Below, piece after piece: positions 36,088 to 48,313 of a stretch of DNA of 64,000 bases. This DNA comes from Pseudisothecium myosuroides. Its lineage: Eukaryota > Streptophyta > Bryopsida > Hypnales > Lembophyllaceae. Below the pieces are notes generated by a model, which worked only from the letters and a program-made list of their open reading frames with translations, did not search any database and was not told where the DNA came from. The DNA lies in contig OX637287.1 of assembly GCA_951799445.1 (NCBI GenBank), positions 39,771,724 through 39,835,723 of the forward strand, given 5' to 3'. The translations under genes and the position numbers were made by a program. How positions within the stretch are numbered: the first letter of the stretch is position 1; each line of letters begins with the position of its first letter.

Positions 36088-37330
36088 TTACAATATAGAC
36101 ACCAGAGGGGAGTGGCATGCCATGACGATGACGACAGTGAAGATGTGACCCATTCGCTGCCAGAGAGACAGAAGGTGAGCAGACGGAGCCGCAGACAGAG
36201 AGTGGGAACCAGTGAGGATGACCACATTGTCGATGGCGGGGCCATACTTCTCCGACATGCTCTCGAACTGGATCTTCGTTGCAGCGCCAGTGCCGGAGTA
36301 GACGAAGCTCTGTCTCTGCCACGTGATCTGGGAGACTGTGTCCGTGGTGTTGTACTTAACATGGTGAAGCTCCCAGTGGTTGGTCGTGGTGCCGGAGATC
36401 GAAGAGACTTTCAGGGCTGAGAGGAGGTTGATGGGGCCGTCTGGCATGCGGGCGCAGTCGTATTGCACCGTGAACGTCTTGCCTGTGGCGGGGTTTACAG
36501 CCAAGGTGGTGGCAATCAAACCTTGCGTGCCGTTCGTGCCCGCCGGGTTGTTGAGGTGAATAGCGAACTTGCTGGCTGCGAAGGTGGACATCTTGTACAT
36601 TGCGCTTTGGATCACCTGCACCCATGTCCGGAAAAAATCCAACTGCTAGTGTAAGAGTGCCCAAACTCTAGGAAAGAAACCAATCAGTGCCGTCGAGAAA
36701 AGTTTCTGTTTACAGCTAGAGATAGATGCCATTCCCACCGGGTGCTGTTTTCTGTATCTCGAAATTTGGTCTCGAACCTTGTTTAGCAATTTTTTTCCTG
36801 ATACAGATACAGCAAGCTTTCGTTTCCAGATATTGTTTTTCAGATACTTGATAGATTCTGAAAAAAATTCTAGTTCCAGCGACTTGTGATAAGTTATCGT
36901 GCAGATCATGACGGTTTTCCAGATACAGATGTAGAACATCCCGGTGGAGGGAAATCAGTGGACCGGTTGGCTATGGGTATTCTAGGAATGACAACAGACT
37001 TATCTCAAATTTTCTCTCCCGGACACTGACCTGCACACCCGCTCCGCCGGGGAGCCAGTTGGGGATCATGGTGGTGGCCGTCATGTCGGCCAGCGTGGTG
37101 GCGTTCGTGGAGACGTTGGTACTCTCGAAGTCGCCGTTGATGAGCGCCACATGGCCGGATGGGAGTTTGGTAGCAGGGGCGGGGGCCGGGGCCGAGGCAT
37201 TGTCGAAGGCTTCGATGTCATCGTGGAACTGCCACCCGGTCTCCGTCTCGATCAATTCCGAGTCTAGATCCCCGGAGTAGGCGCTGCTGAAACTCACCCA
37301 TAGCGCAAGCACCAGGAAACAGATAGCCAT
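36088..37330 (-). CDS. DUF642 cell-wall protein, short form
   Basis: Two exons, 37330-37031 and 36615-36088, join in phase 0 (GAGVQ|VIQS), 275 residues. ATG 37330 opens a signal peptide (ICFLVLALWVSFSSAYSG). After an Ala/Pro spacer comes a DUF642-like region: ALINGDFEST, MIPNWLPGGAGVQVI, FAIHLNNPAGTNGTQGLI, YDCAR and the family-typical KYGPAIDNVVI near residue 240. Plant DUF642 proteins are secreted wall proteins of about 370 residues with two galactose-binding-like halves; this one keeps roughly the first half. The tail (after GSHSLSAAPSAH) ends in a hydrophobic stretch, possibly a GPI signal, although it is not a clean one. Single-domain reading is from motif resemblance, not alignment. Confidence 0.75.
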
Positions 37331-39219
37331 CCCTGCTGGTGATGACCGCCTTCCAAATACGCGTCTGCGCCTCCCGATACAAGGTTAGCTTCGCTGCAAC
37401 AGCTTTTGCAATCATACCAATGTTTTGTCATGTTTGATTTATGTCGCGTTTCTACATTATGGGTTCCAAGGAATCTACACTCAACCCTCTCTAATGACAC
37501 TGCCTTGGGGGACAGTGGACTTCTAGATGCACTCTTACTCGTGTTCCCAGCCTGACATGTGGAAGATGTCCAATCAGATGTGTATACAATATGACTGATT
37601 CTCAGGATATACAGGAAATAAGCATTTACAGAATATGTTGTTAGAGAGGGTTAATTGTACTTAAGAGAAGATGGCATTCGATATTTTTCTCGAAAGGGTG
37701 GTAGATGAGCGGCTAGAGCATTTTCAAGTAATCATCTACCTTTGATTCGTTCGAACAGCGGTATGTGAGGAAACAATTGGGCGTGTAATTGCACTTACAT
37801 ATGTGTTTACCTAGCTCTATGTGCAACTTGTCCGATAAGATGTGTACACAACATCAGGATATGCAGGGAATGTGCAACTATAGTGTGTTTCGTTTGAGAG
37901 GGTTGAGTGTGCTAATTAAGTGTCACTCAGGATTGATGTCATCATTCTTTTATGTCCAGAATATGTCTGACTTTAAGTTCTAGAATGCCACTTCGAGGTA
38001 AACTCAGCACATGCTTGTGCCATTCGTTTACCAGCAAACGATCGCACACAGAAAATTCCCTCTCTGGTGTGAATAGAAATACTTATGATTAGGGAGTTTT
38101 CAAATGGCCTGGGATGTTTTAACATTGAAACAACCGCATGAAAAAGTCCATCCTATCACATTCATGCATTAATATGCTCAATGGCTCATGCAGAGAGCAG
38201 CGGCCGATTAATTACAAGAAAACTTACAGCTTTGGACTTGCAACGATAAAATTTAGTTTTTCTTACTCATCTCTGCTCAAGGAAGAAGAACGCCTTCTTG
38301 GGTGCGTCATTTGGAGGCAGTTTGTTGACAACTGAGCCGGCCTTCCCATGATCCTAACAACGTCCGCGGTCGATTGACCTGATCTTCTTCTGCTGCTCTG
38401 AAGGCCCAGGCACGCACTCAGGAAGAATGAAAGCGCAGCAGGAGAGTTCCTGCACTGCTCCTCTGATTGTGTTTTTTCATTGACATGTGCAGGAATCCAT
38501 GGTTGCAATTGTGAGTGTTCTCAACCAAAACCTGGTCGAACTCACTCTCCCGATTGAATTCACCGAGTAGACCTGCGAGTGCTTGGAGTTTGGGGGCAGA
38601 TATTAGAAGACATGGTGGATGTGGATGTGGTGTGGTGTGAGAGGGAGAGAGGGGTACGAGTGAAGGGATATGGAAGCGACAGGGCGAGGCGGCTGCGGCT
38701 GCGATCTGGAGAGTGGCAGCGTTGTTTTGGCTGGGAAGGGGAGAATGGGAAGGGGATGTTGAGTGACTGAGGACGTTGGTGCCTTTCCTTAGTTGGCTCG
38801 ACGGAAACCGCCGGCTCTGGCCTGCCTGTTCATCCCTCAGGTGACGTTTTCTTCATCCATCCTCCTGTCTGCTGAACCTCGTCCGATCTCGCCTTCTGTA
38901 CCACTCACCTCCTGTGCATTCATAATTCCTTCTTCCCCCACGATCGCAGTCTCAAATAAACTTAACTTACAAGAGATTTGAAGTTGATCAGAAACACAGG
39001 CAGACCTCTTTAGTATCACATTCTCTAAGGTCACTTCGTGTTCACATCCAAATCCTTTGTGATAACATTTTCTCTCGGTATTCCAGACCTCTTTAATACC
39101 ACCTTCTCCAGTATCACATCCTGTGTACACGTATACATCCAAATCTCTCTGATTTCATCATCTTGAATATCACATTGTCCACATTGTCACACCGACTTTA
39201 TCAATATCATCTCCTTTAA
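37331..39219. other. Spacer upstream of the DUF642 gene
   Basis: No supported gene. A diverged ~300-bp direct repeat is visible around 37555-37660 and 37815-37925 (aagatgtgtacacaa… / cagatgtgtatacaa…, caggatatacagg / caggatatgcagg, gagagggttaa / gagagggttga). It would lie in the DUF642 promoter region. Confidence 0.4.
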
Positions 39220-39454
39220 CCCTTAAAAGGACGAAGGGGTGACCCTCGAAATCATCCTTTTGCATTACTGTGTGAATCATTGGCTTAAAAAATTGTAAAA
39301 GCGCTCATTGGAAGTCAAGTTATTGTAGAAGATCTTCTCTTTTCACAACAATTTTCACAACAAATTCTGAGGATGAATAGTTGCATTTTTGTCCTACACA
39401 GTTTGATTCCCTCTCATTCATTGGCCACATAATGGTTGCGTCGACGTTTAAAGG
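39220..39454. mobile_element. 235-bp TTAA MITE, uninterrupted copy
   Basis: TTAA (39216-39219), CCCTTAAAAGGACGAAGG … GTCGACGTTTAAAGG, TTAA (39455-39458). It is the reference empty copy for the nested elements at 24184-25650: it keeps both TTAA sites (within CCCTTAAAAGG, and in ggcttaaaaaattg) that are occupied there. Confidence 0.85.
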
Positions 39455-39458
39455 TTAA

Positions 39459-39900
39459 TGTCAAATCTTGTGTTTTCTCACCAAGCATTCTCTCACCATC
39501 TTCACTTAGTTCAAAGCCCACTTTGTACAGTCTTTGCATTGGGATTTAATTTCTTGTGCAAAAGTGACATTGAATAAATCTAGTACTTAGAATTCTAATA
39601 TATGAATAATAAATATATTACAATATTAGTTTTGACAAACTTGTATCCATCTTTTAGAGTTGTAAGAAAGTGTCAAATTTATCATGCAAAAGACAATTTA
39701 ATGCCAAATATATGTATCAATGTAAAAATTATATGCAAAATTTAATATTTCTTTGTATATAGATTTCATATTTATGCATACCTAATTAGACCTATCACAT
39801 GCTTCAATCTAAAATTAACAATCCAATATACTAGTTTTATTCTTGTACACAATTATTTATATTTTACACTATTATCACCATAAGTACTACAAATGATATA
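39459..39900. other. AT-rich spacer before the Tc1 palindrome
   Basis: No gene or repeat boundary recognised. Confidence 0.4.
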
Positions 39901-40239
39901 CATTGACTCTCAAAATTGAGTCTATACATCAAACAAGCACTTTCAGAGCCACTTAACAAAGAGATAATTACATATTTATTAGATGTAAAATTTGGATGTA
40001 AAAGAACTACAAGTTGACTTTGAGATGGTGTCATGATGACATCATCAACTTCAATAGGGTTTTTGTAAGAGAGAAGACGACGTTGAGAATGCACAAACTC
40101 AGTTTTTGCGGCGTTCTTTGCTACCTTCTTTGGCGATTCGTATGTTCTCGTTTCTTCGTCAAATTTGGTCAATTTTTTTAGGGTTTGTGTAAGATTGTGT
40201 TGAATACTTTTTGTAATTTGTAGAGGTTGTAAGGGAGGG

Positions 40240-41215
40240 TGAGGCCAATTTCTCGAGACAAAGAACAAAACATTGTAGCTTTGATAGAAAAAGAGAGGAG
40301 CAGTAGAGAGATTGTAGAGAGTGTGAGTTTATTGCAATCTACAGTTAATAAAATGTGAAAACGTCTTTCTCACAACTTAGAATTGTCTAAAGGAGGTCGT
40401 GCTAAGGTTCTTATAGAGTGGGAGAAGCGGTATGCTTCACGCTTAGTTATTGTTGGCAATTTAGAAATTGCAACAAAGGCTGTAAAAGTGCTTAGAAGAG
40501 AGACGGGTGTAGAAATGTGTGACAATACCTTGAGGAATGCATTGAGAGAACAAGGATTGTTTTTTCTACAAAGATTGAGAAGCCTTTTTTGAGTTAGAAG
40601 AACATCAAAGTAAGATTTGGTTTTGTTCAAACCTACAAAGATTGGACAGTAAGTGATTGGGAGCGAGTGGTGTTTAGTGATGAAACAAAAATAAGTCATT
40701 TCAACTTAGATGGGAGGACGTGGTGTTGGATTGAGGACAAAGAAAACATTCTTGTACGTGCTGTAAACCAAACTATTAAACATGGTGGAGGTAGCATAAT
40801 GCTTTGGAGTTGTTTGACTTGTAGAGGATTGAGGACATTGCACAATATACAAGGGCGTTTAAATGCTAGAGGCTACATTGCAATTCTAAAGTAAGATTTG
40901 TACACTACATTGTGTGCATTTGGGTTCAATCTTGAAGAAGTCATTTTCCAACATGCAGGACAATGTTAGCGTCCATACAACGAAGATTGTTCAAGATTGG
41001 TTTGGAAAACAACCATTTGTGTTTTATAGTGGCTTGTACAATCCTTTGGGCTTCATTCAAACGGTGATTGAATTCCTATTCTACTCCTTCTAGTGGTATC
41101 CTTCAATTATGGGAGCGAGTGCAAGAGGTTTTCTTCTCCATTAATTTAGAAGAATGTAAGAGATTGTATGCTAGCATGTTTGATCGAATTGTAGCTGTTC
41201 TGACTTTAAAATGAC
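40240..41215 (+). pseudogene. Tc1-like transposase, left copy, disabled
   Basis: Fragments of one transposase can be followed on the plus strand: an HTH-like N-terminus (RPISRDKEQNIVALIEKE), then KGGRAKVLIEWEKRYASRL, then VFSDETKISHFNLDG (first catalytic Asp context), IKHGGGSIMLWSC, a damaged second-Asp block with VHTTKIVQDWF, and a C-terminal LWERVQEVFF. Breaks: TGA at 40356-40358 before KRLSHNLEL, a frame change near 40570, TAG just after it (about 40595), TAA after the GYIAILK block (about 40892), and several stops further on. It cannot encode an active enzyme. Confidence 0.85.
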
Positions 41216-41519
41216 AGTGGACAAATTTTTAAGTGGTTTTTGAGGTGTAGTGCAAAAACCAAGTCCGTGTATGTACTTTGCTTTGAAAAACTGAGTCTAT
41301 ACATCAAATAAACGATTTTAAATGACAATACCGTAAACATGAGTCATCAAAATCAAAAGCTACAAAACCAAAAATTGTAGAATATAAAGTACTACACAAC
41401 ACCATACTGAAAAAGGATGATTTCAATAACAACAAAATAGACAAAGATGTTGAAGTAAAGTACATACACAGACTTGGTTTTGCACTACACCTCAAAAACC
41501 ACTTAAAAATTTGTCCACT

Positions 41520-42495
41520 GTCATTTTAAAGTCAGAACAGCTACAATTCGATCAAGCATGCTAGCATACAATCTCTTACATTCTTCTAAATTAATGGAGA
41601 AGAAAACCTCTTGCACTCGCTCCCATAATTGAAGGATACCACTAGAAGGAGTAGAATAGGAATTCAATCACCGTTTGAATGAAGCCCAAAGGATTGTACA
41701 AGCCACTATAAAACACAAATGGTTGTTTTCCAAACCAATCTTGAACAATCTTCGTTGTATGGACGCTAACATTGTCCTACATGTTGGAAAATGACTTCTT
41801 CAAGATTGAACCCAAATGCACACAATGTAGTGTACAAATCTTACTTTAGAATTGCAATGTAGCCTCTAGCATTTAAACGCCCTTGTATATTGTGCAATGT
41901 CCTCAATCCTCTACAAGTCAAACAACTCCAAAGCATTATGCTACCTCCACCATGTTTAATAGTTTGGTTTACAGCACGTACAAGAATGTTTTCTTTGTCC
42001 TCAATCCAACACCACGTCCTCCCATCTAAGTTGAAATGACTTATTTTTGTTTCATCACTAAACACCACTCGCTCCCAATCACTTACTGTCCAATCTTTGT
42101 AGGTTTGAACAAAACCAAATCTTACTTTGATGTTCTTCTAACTCAAAAAAGGCTTCTCAATCTTTGTAGAAAAAACAATCCTTGTTCTCTCAATGCATTC
42201 CTCAAGGTATTGTCACACATTTCTACACCCGTCTCTCTTCTAAGCACTTTTACAGCCTTTGTTGCAATTTCTAAATTGCCAACAATAACTAAGCGTGAAG
42301 CATACCGCTTCTCCCACTCTATAAGAACCTTAGCACGACCTCCTTTAGACAATTCTAAGTTGTGAGAAAGACGTTTTCACATTTTATTAACTGTAGATTG
42401 CAATAAACTCACACTCTCTACAATCTCTCTACTGCTCCTCTCTTTTTCTATCAAAGCTACAATGTTTTGTTCTTTGTCTCGAGAAATTGGCCTCA
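41520..42495 (-). pseudogene. Tc1-like transposase, right copy, disabled
   Basis: Mirror image of the left copy. It encodes the same fragments and carries the same stops and frame changes where checked (the short frames at 42365-42036, 42352-42143 and 42068-41841 are identical to their left-arm counterparts). Shared lesions mean the copy was already dead when duplicated, or that the arms were homogenised afterwards. Confidence 0.85.
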
Positions 42496-42834
42496 CCCTC
42501 CCTTACAACCTCTACAAATTACAAAAAGTATTCAACACAATCTTACACAAACCCTAAAAAAATTGACCAAATTTGACGAAGAAACGAGAACATACGAATC
42601 GCCAAAGAAGGTAGCAAAGAACGCCGCAAAAACTGAGTTTGTGCATTCTCAACGTCGTCTTCTCTCTTACAAAAACCCTATTGAAGTTGATGATGTCATC
42701 ATGACACCATCTCAAAGTCAACTTGTAGTTCTTTTACATCCAAATTTTACATCTAATAAATATGTAATTATCTCTTTGTTAAGTGGCTCTGAAAGTGCTT
42801 GTTTGATGTATAGACTCAATTTTGGGAGTCAGTG

Positions 42835-43508
42835 TATACATATCAATAATACTATGATTTGTTGAGCCATTGTTCATTAAAATAACCAAGAAAAGTCTTC
42901 TATTCTAAGACCACCTTCTCGAGTCACTTCTTGAAATTATAACAAAAATTGATGTACCACCAACCAAACATTGGGATGGGCCTTTCATACACATAGAACT
43001 CTACCACGTGCAATATCATCAAGATCTTCATCAAGACAAGAAGCAACTGAAACCTATTCAACACAACCCTTAAAACTTAGAAAGACAATTGGCTCTTAGC
43101 TCTTTTTGTTCAAATTGAACTCGTTACAAAATATGGTGTCAGGGGTTCCTTTTTCATGCCAATTTAGAGCGTACTCAACAGGGATTTTTTCTCCACAGCT
43201 ATACAAAATACATCTCTAAAAACTCACACTCCTACATGAGTTAGAATATAAATTAGCTTAAAAGAGACGGAAATAGTTTCCCCTACCTTCGACCGGAAAG
43301 TCCCGCAATTGGCATTCACCAAGGACATTTCATCGGGTATCTCTTTCTGGTGTTTTGATCGCCAGACTTTGGACGTTTATCCTAATGGTTTTTGATTTGG
43401 CAAAGAATTTTTACTCGTACAAAAGATTTAGGGTAGCTAAAGCTCCAATCGTATATGCTTTTGAACATCGCTACCTGGAGTATTTTGACCATTGGGTGTG
43501 CTGATAAG
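42835..43508. other. Spacer downstream of the ABC1 kinase gene
   Basis: No gene supported; probably includes 3' untranslated sequence of the kinase gene. Confidence 0.4.
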
Positions 43509-46500
43509 TTACCCGTAAATTCCACCAGGAATTCGGCCCACTAGATTGTACAAGAACAGGCAAGGTATGGCGGCATCCATGATGGATAGCTCTGGGTCTA
43601 GGCTTCGTGCGAATCCAACCAGCACGCAGACCGCTACAACAAGGGATGCATACGAGCTGTCGATGGTTACTTCATGCTTTCGACAAAGTTGGAGTACCTA
43701 AAACATGAATTGAAACCCAATCAAACAAAATCAGCGCTCCGTTACGAAGTTGGATCACAGAAACAGCAAACACGTTTGGAAGAGTTTCAGCAGGTTTCGA
43801 AACGATTGAAGCATTCGTAAGGCTTTGAATTATTAATATTCACATTCGACAAAATTGCAGAATTGCTACATAAGCTATGTTTTTAAGTACACGCTTGTCT
43901 AAACAACACAATTTTGGCGCAATGAAATCATCTGTTTAGTCAAGTATGACCATACGCTGGCTTTGCGCATTTCTTATTTGTTTCAAAACGAGTTAAAATC
44001 CACATACCATTGCTTTTAAGCCATGTCAATAAACACGCCTTGCTACATAAATGTGAGTTGGGAAAAATAAAACAATACTTGAGAAACTCTTCCTAGAACA
44101 TGTTAACACCTAAACGACCAAGTGTCCCGAACTGGGCCTCATGTCGCTTTAGCACTTCTTGAGTAGGACATACCGACAGCGTCATTCTTTTGTCAAATTT
44201 ATTTTCAATTTTTAACACGTGTAATATTCTTCGTCAATTTCGGTGATATAAAATTTGGCCCCATCCAGATTATACCTCTTCCAATATGATCTACTCCGTA
44301 TCATATTGGTCATTAGCAAACCATGAATCCTTGGTCCTTTAAGGGATGACTGGAGAAAGACAATGGTACCTGTTTTAGAACGAAGTTGAGGTCTATCGGT
44401 CGAATTCTCAAATCACATTCACGATCAAATAATTCCTTCATGTCAGCAATGAGGAGCTCAGGCCTGGGACAGCGTTGTGGATTTGGCCAGGAGAAGTGTA
44501 GCAGATGATGGGCCTACAAGCCAAAGTGCAAACCATGAGACAACAAACAAAACAACCAGAGCTCCCTGTCATATATTGAATGCCACACGTAGCATACGGA
44601 TCATAAACGGATCATAAACGTCTCGAGTAAACCAGCCGAAGCAGCAAATAAACATAAAATAACGACGGACTTAACAGACAACACTGAGTGCAGATGCTAC
44701 ACACCGCACACTCTCCATTAGCTGCGCCGATGTTCATGATAAATGAGAGGAAGTGATATCGGACTAGAGGCGGTAATTCTTCGGCTAGGCCAAAATCCAA
44801 CAGCACCAACTGCAACTGTTCTAAGCACTCTCCTTCATCGTTTTCTGAGGAAGAAACACACAGCACAATATGAATAATTCTGTACTTCCATTGTTCTCCT
44901 GTTGTGCAAGCATCTTCGATGGTATACTCTACAACAAGTGGCTAATGGCAAGAATCCCTACCCCAATAGACATGTAAGATTTCAATATGTCTCTTTTCCA
45001 TATAATTCTCCGTATAATCCTATTCGATTGAAAATTCAAAAATCATATTCGACAATGGTAGAATGCCATTATCTCCATAACCACCTATCACAGTTAGATC
45101 AGACATAAGAAATTCAGTTTTCAAAATTACGAGGCCTACCACGTTACTAATGCTTTTGACACATAGCTCATGTTCATTGGGAACCAGAAGTTTCTACATT
45201 ATCGAATCATTGCTTTGTCTCTCTCCTGGAGTAGAGATAACAAAGCACTACATCCCATTTCGTCCATGCAAGTATGAAAGTCGACTGAAAGGATATATAA
45301 CTCTTCTTTAATGTCCAACCTACATGCTGCTCCACGGATGTAGATCCAGATGTAGTGAGAGAGTTTTCAAACCGACTGGCTTGTCACTGATCAAACGTTA
45401 GATTTGCATATCAACGATGAATCTAAGCTTGAAAATTCTGCTTCCCTTTTGACAATCCTGGAGTTGGCAATGTGTGTGTGCAGGTCTTGTGGCAGGTCCA
45501 CACATTGCAACTAACTGCAGTTTCACATATTCCTGCTACTCCAGTATGACAAATCCCTGCTTGCAGACCTTCGGCCAGCTCAAGCAGGTATTTGTGGCAA
45601 GTTCTTAATGGTACGGGCAAGGTTGAGATTGGGGCCATCAAAAGGTCTCAGACTCACCCTAATGAACAGTGCATTTGAAATCTGAGGGAGGTGAGTTAGT
45701 ACCTGCCATCCGTGCTAGAATATTGCCAGGGTGCAAATCCGTGTGCACGAAGTTATCAGTGAGAATCATCTTGAGGTATGCGTCAACGCCAACTGCGGCA
45801 ATCTGTTACATGCCAATGGCCCACGATAAGCGCACTGAAAGCTATATCAGAATTATTAACCACTGCCCGTAAACAGCACGTCAGAGTTCACTCGAGCAGC
45901 TGGTCCACTGACCTGCGTATTAAGTGACGATCTATTACGAAGAAACTCATGCAATGCAGATCCTCTTTCAAAAGTCTCCACAATTACACCTTCAGACACC
46001 TGCACGGGAAACAGCCAAAAATAGTTCAATTCAACCAATTACTGCCAGAAACATGAAGCTTTATAGAAGAAAATGCTCACTCCAGTAGCAGTCAACTTTG
46101 ATGAATTAGTAACTCACAAGAGTAGGTACGAGCTTCGGCCAAACTACTGTTTGATGCAGCCCTTGAAAATTTCTGTAGAATCTCTGCAGGTTTATAGCCT
46201 CCACCCGAAGATCTGCCTGCGAGGGCCAATTTAAATATTGCAGCTTCTCTCCAAAACTGAAGTAGCATCTACAAAAATTTGGCAGCAACTGCATGAACAG
46301 TAATTTCTTCACTTTCTGAATTAGAATTGCAAATTGACCAAGATAGACATATCTTAAAAAATGTGCTTCTAATTTTATATTCAGAGGCACGAGTATCAGA
46401 ATCAAAACTAGGAATCTCAACACTGGATTGTCGTCATGTTTAGGAACTCACCTGGGATGTCATTGTGTGAGAGAATTGATCAATACTCTGACGTAAATTC

Positions 46501-47954
46501 AACCACCGAAGAGCAGGAAGCCCTTGCACAATGTCCGCAACCAGTGACATTATTTGAAAGTCTTGGTAAATCCTCAAAGCGACCGAGGGATGTCGCACCT
46601 GAATGATTGAACATAACCATACTTAGTAGGAGATAAATTTCATTTGCATGTCCTCACGAACTTAACGATTAACACAACCGCGACCAACTAGAAATCTAGA
46701 AGATGGGCACATACCTTTACTGCTACATTTAAGGGTGTGCCATCGCCCGGATCCTTCAACCTAGCTCTGTACACCTGATGGCACGAAGTAGTTGTTAGTT
46801 ATCTCAACGATGCACATTCGAAAGGCAAAGTGCTGAAAACTGGCCAAAGCTACAGTTTCTTTATCTCTTAATACTCCATTAATCCGCCCTCACATTGCTA
46901 AGTAGGTTCAGGTTGTGATACTATGGGACTGAATGAGTATGTTTATCACAAAATTTATTGTATCATCTACCAGAAAATGCAGTCAATCGATACCTCACCT
47001 GCGCTATGCTACCGGAGGCAAAGGGTTTCAGTGGGAAGTCATCAAATATAGCTTCAATAGGACGCTTGAAATGCTTTAAGATTGCCCTGCGAGTTTGCTC
47101 ATAACTGTGAGTCGGGGCTTGATCGTGGAGGCGGCCTAAAATTCGACACAAGCTTTCTGGGAAAAGATCCTCTCGTGTTGAAGACCACTGCATCCACGGT
47201 AAATAAAATCAACAGATGGATCTGGCACATCAGCAACTGAGCATCGATTTAGAACACCATTCAAAAATCAAATTTAGACCTGCTTGGATACAGGCAATTT
47301 ACAGTTGAAGTGTCAATACACACGTACAACAAATGGAAGCCGGAACAAATTCCCTGAAATATGAATAATAAAACAGAAAAATGACACCATTTGTATTTAC
47401 GAAAAAAACGCTCTTCTTAACTCCGAATTTTCTGTCAAATAAAGCATCAGGTTCTTTCTCCCAAGTCAAGTTGATTAGATACAAAGGACTAAGCACGGAC
47501 ACAACTGATAGAATGCAACTTGTGAGAACTTTATTACGACATATAATTTCGAACAACAAGGCCACACTTGAGTACAGAACAAGATAGGTACCTGACCCCA
47601 CTTGATAAAAGCAGCTCCTCCTCGCTCCAAGCAATACCGGAGCATCACCCACACCATGCACTGAAGATACTCCGCCCAATAAGCAGATAAAAAAGTCGAT
47701 AAAAAGTACAATATGAAAGCCAAGACCATAAAAGGGATAAAAATTACTGCAAGCCAACAACCCCTGAAAAAGAGAGACATCTTCTGCTCAAATCCTCGCC
47801 AGCCGCTGTGAACTTCACTAAGGCCACTCAAAAACTCATTTGTCCCACTATTTTCCACCAATTCCCAGTCATGAGACGGAAGTGAGCCGACAGTATGGTC
47901 AGTGCTGCCAGTGTAGTTGTAGGAATCGACAACTTTCAGACCCTCCTTTGGATC
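43509..47954 (-). CDS. ABC1/ADCK2-like atypical kinase (UbiB family), start not resolved
   Basis: Ten exons were traced, all with GT..AG borders and matching phase: 47954-47592, 47187-46999, 46774-46715, 46598-46452, 46216-46118, 45999-45913, 45802-45703, 44844-44705, 44513-44370 and 43697-43509, about 505 codons. Order of features: a membrane segment (WLAVIFIPFMVLAFILYFL), the KxGQ-type motif (AAFIKWGQ), the Ala/Gly-rich loop (FASGSIAQV), VAVKV lysine, the catalytic VHTDLHPGNIL, and LLDFGLAEEL in place of DFG. The C-terminus resembles human ADCK2 and its plant counterpart. ABC1 kinases act in mitochondria or plastids, with links to ubiquinone and prenyl-lipid metabolism; the substrate here is unknown. 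No ATG exon of its own was found, so it may continue from the reading frame at 48314-50976. The 854-nt intron between exons 7 and 8 is the longest. Confidence 0.88.
44107..44345. mobile_element. 239-bp TTAA MITE in a kinase intron
   Basis: TTAA (44103-44106), CACCTAAACGACCAAG … CTTGGTCCTTTAAGGG. It lies within the last intron of the ABC1 gene (between 44370 and 43697). Size matches the ~225-240-bp class. The right TTAA has decayed (ATGA). Confidence 0.6.
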
Positions 47955-48313
47955 CTGTACGCAGGCCAGAAATTTACAAAGGCATCACAAAACTATGTCT
48001 GAAGATAAAAATCGGACTCAAAACTTTCAAAGCACCAATTGACAGTGCATTCTTGAGTGGTACCACTCGTTGTGAAGAGTGTTGTCAAGACAGATGCAGT
48101 GTTTGGAGATTGTCAAACGCTTATACATAAACTAAGAGATTGAAGAATAAGCATTGTACTAAATAATCTAAAATGATGTAAAACATGAAGATCAAGTACA
48201 TCTACCCAGAACTCCAGTGAGAATCAAACGGACGGACTTCGCATTACTGAATCTACTGTATCTGTTTTCAAATACGAATCATTTCCAGATTAGGTAGAGA
48301 AGGAAGATTTTTT

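Larger units (their letters stand above)
39901..42834. mobile_element. Composite of two inverted Tc1-like elements (2.9-kb palindrome)
   Basis: Two ~1.37-kb elements (39901-41269 and 41467-42834) face each other in reverse complement around a 197-bp centre (41270-41466). Outer termini are CATTGACTCTCAAAATTGAG and, inverted, CACTGACTCCCAAAATTGAG, each next to TA. Inner termini are CACGGACTTGG / CACAGACTTGG, also next to TA. The arms are almost identical by eye (only a few substitutions, for example ccaacatgCagg vs ccaacatgTagg). The centre begins with a diverged piece of the element's own 5' end (ctgagtctatacatcaaata). TA target, size and transposase remnants place it in the Tc1/mariner superfamily. 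Confidence 0.9.

Noticed and set aside
39864..40268. Minus-strand 134-codon frame at the left Tc1 element and its mirror at 42467-42865
   Set aside because: Antisense to the transposase N-terminus. The duplicated ORF simply reflects the palindrome.
40356..40358. TGA in the Tc1 transposase as a recoded (selenocysteine or readthrough) codon
   Set aside because: Several other stops and frame changes follow, so simple decay explains it.
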